DNA of 44,105 nucleotides, taken from Priapulus caudatus (Eukaryota; Priapulida; Priapulimorpha; Priapulimorphida; Priapulidae). The stretch is from contig NW_014577567.1 in NCBI RefSeq assembly GCF_000485595.1, forward strand, positions 174,682 to 218,786. The letters run 5' to 3'. Each line of letters starts with the position of its first letter. The stretch's first letter is position 1. Below, piece after piece: positions 42,985-44,105 of this stretch. The notes under the pieces were generated by a model, which saw only the letters and a program-made list of their open reading frames with translations, made no database searches and was not told the origin of the DNA. A program made the translations under genes and the position numbers.

Positions 42985-44105
42985 TAGATCTCTCACAGCG
43001 CCACATAAGCAATAGTGTATTCAGCAGAGACACAATGAGCTAATGCAATATTCTACGAGCAGACAATGAAGTTAATCAATGAGTAAATCAGACAAGAGTG
43101 CCACAATAAAAAAAACTAAACATTGGGTATCAACAGGCACACAATGAAGCGTAACATGATATCAATGAGCAGCAAACACTGCGGAGTGATAGTATCACGA
43201 AGGCCAGCAGTGTAAGCTAACTGGGAGGGGAGAGAGCTTCACAGGAGGCCAAAATAGGAGCTGAACTATGCATATCAAACGAGAGCGCCGCGCGAGCGCC
43301 AAAATGAAGCTAACATGATCATCACAGGCACAATGAAGCTAACTATATCACAGCACCACAATGAAGCCTATACATCGCGTAATCACACCGCACAATGAAT
43401 GCTAGATTTAGATGAGTTTGACAAGGGAGCGACGGCAACAGTGAGCTAACGATGCCTGACTTACACGAGCGCAGAATGAGAGAGGCTAAGAATGAAAGAC
43501 GAATGGATCAGTGACAGAGCACAGAGTATGGAATGAGGAGCTAAGACATTGACGAGAGATAGATGATTCAAGCTAGAGGAGAGAGACGACCAATGATAGC
43601 TAACATTTGATATTCACAGCAGAACAATGAAAGGTTGAAGACATATATCAACAGAGCGCCGAAATGCAATGCTAACATGATATCTCACAGCGCCAATGAG
43701 CTAACATGATTATCACAGCGCACACAAATGAGCTATTACCATTTGACATCCAGGCGCACAATGAAGCTATACACTGTTATATCACAGCACACCAATGAAG
43801 GCTAACATATGACATCATCACGCGCACAAATGATTAACATTGAGAATATCACAGCGTCCACAATAAAGTACATTTGTATCCCTACGCGTCACAACTGAAG
43901 CTAACATGTTATCACATGCGGAGACACGCAATGAAATAATCATTGGTATTCACAGGGCGACTGATGAGAGCTGTGAACGCCATTTTGGAGATATAACGCA
44001 GCGCAGCAATGGAAGCTAAGCATGGGTGAGTCACAGAGGGGCGCACAATGGAAATGCTAACCCGCGCGATGTGCGAGAGGTAGATATCTAACAACGTTCA
44101 TATAG
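42985..44105. repeat. Degenerate tandem array of about 29 bp, runs off window
   Basis: Units resemble CACAATGAAGCTAACATG followed by ATATCACAGCG, with heavy one-base noise. At least twenty recognisable units; the array continues past the right edge. Confidence 0.8.

Overview
This is a eukaryotic, animal window. The two recognisable genes have many small exons joined by GT-AG introns, and most of the remaining DNA is micro- and minisatellite. Non-autonomous DNA transposons are present and CpG is not visibly depleted. A metazoan is secure from the two protein families. A marine invertebrate is my guess from the repeat style; I cannot name the species or phylum from the sequence.

Layout, left to right. 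(1) 1-1320: a clean copy of exon 4 of a CDV3-family gene with flanking intron repeats, lying outside the rest of that gene. (2) 1320-4509: unassigned flank, a GCT trinucleotide block and a long ACGC/ATGC array. (3) 4510-9628, minus strand: the CDV3-family gene in five coding exons. Its in-place copy of exon 4 (5462-5653) is riddled with small indels. A hAT-like non-autonomous transposon (6708-7822) sits in intron 3. (4) 9629-10255: a 627-bp divergent spacer, the likely shared promoter. (5) 10256-23188, plus strand: XRCC6 (Ku70), 19 coding exons and about 610 codons, from the vWA-like N-terminus to the C-terminal SAP domain. (6) 23189-28716: 3' flank, then minisatellite and almost pure low-complexity DNA, closed by a 25-N gap at 28717-28741. 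(7) 28742-40658: a second, directly oriented copy of XRCC6 exons 8-19 with the same introns, transposons, 3' flank and minisatellite, missing exons 1-7. (8) 40659-44105: a single N, then CT, CTG and GA blocks and a degenerate array of about 29 bp that runs off the end.

The two XRCC6 copies differ mainly by one-base indels. Which copy is cleaner switches along the locus, with islands of near-identity in between. Exons 9-12 read correctly in copy 1, exons 14-16 only in copy 2. With the duplicated CDV3 exon 4, this points to uncollapsed haplotypes or overlapping contigs rather than two working genes.

The most interesting biology is in the XRCC6 introns. Three tandem arrays (after exon 11, at the end of exon 13, and after exon 17) have units that repeat the exon end together with its 5' splice site, giving series of decoy donors. 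In two of them the frame stays open into the array, so downstream donors would lengthen Ku70 in frame. Ku70 binds broken DNA ends with Ku80 in non-homologous end joining. No functional link between CDV3 and Ku70 is implied beyond shared transcription control.
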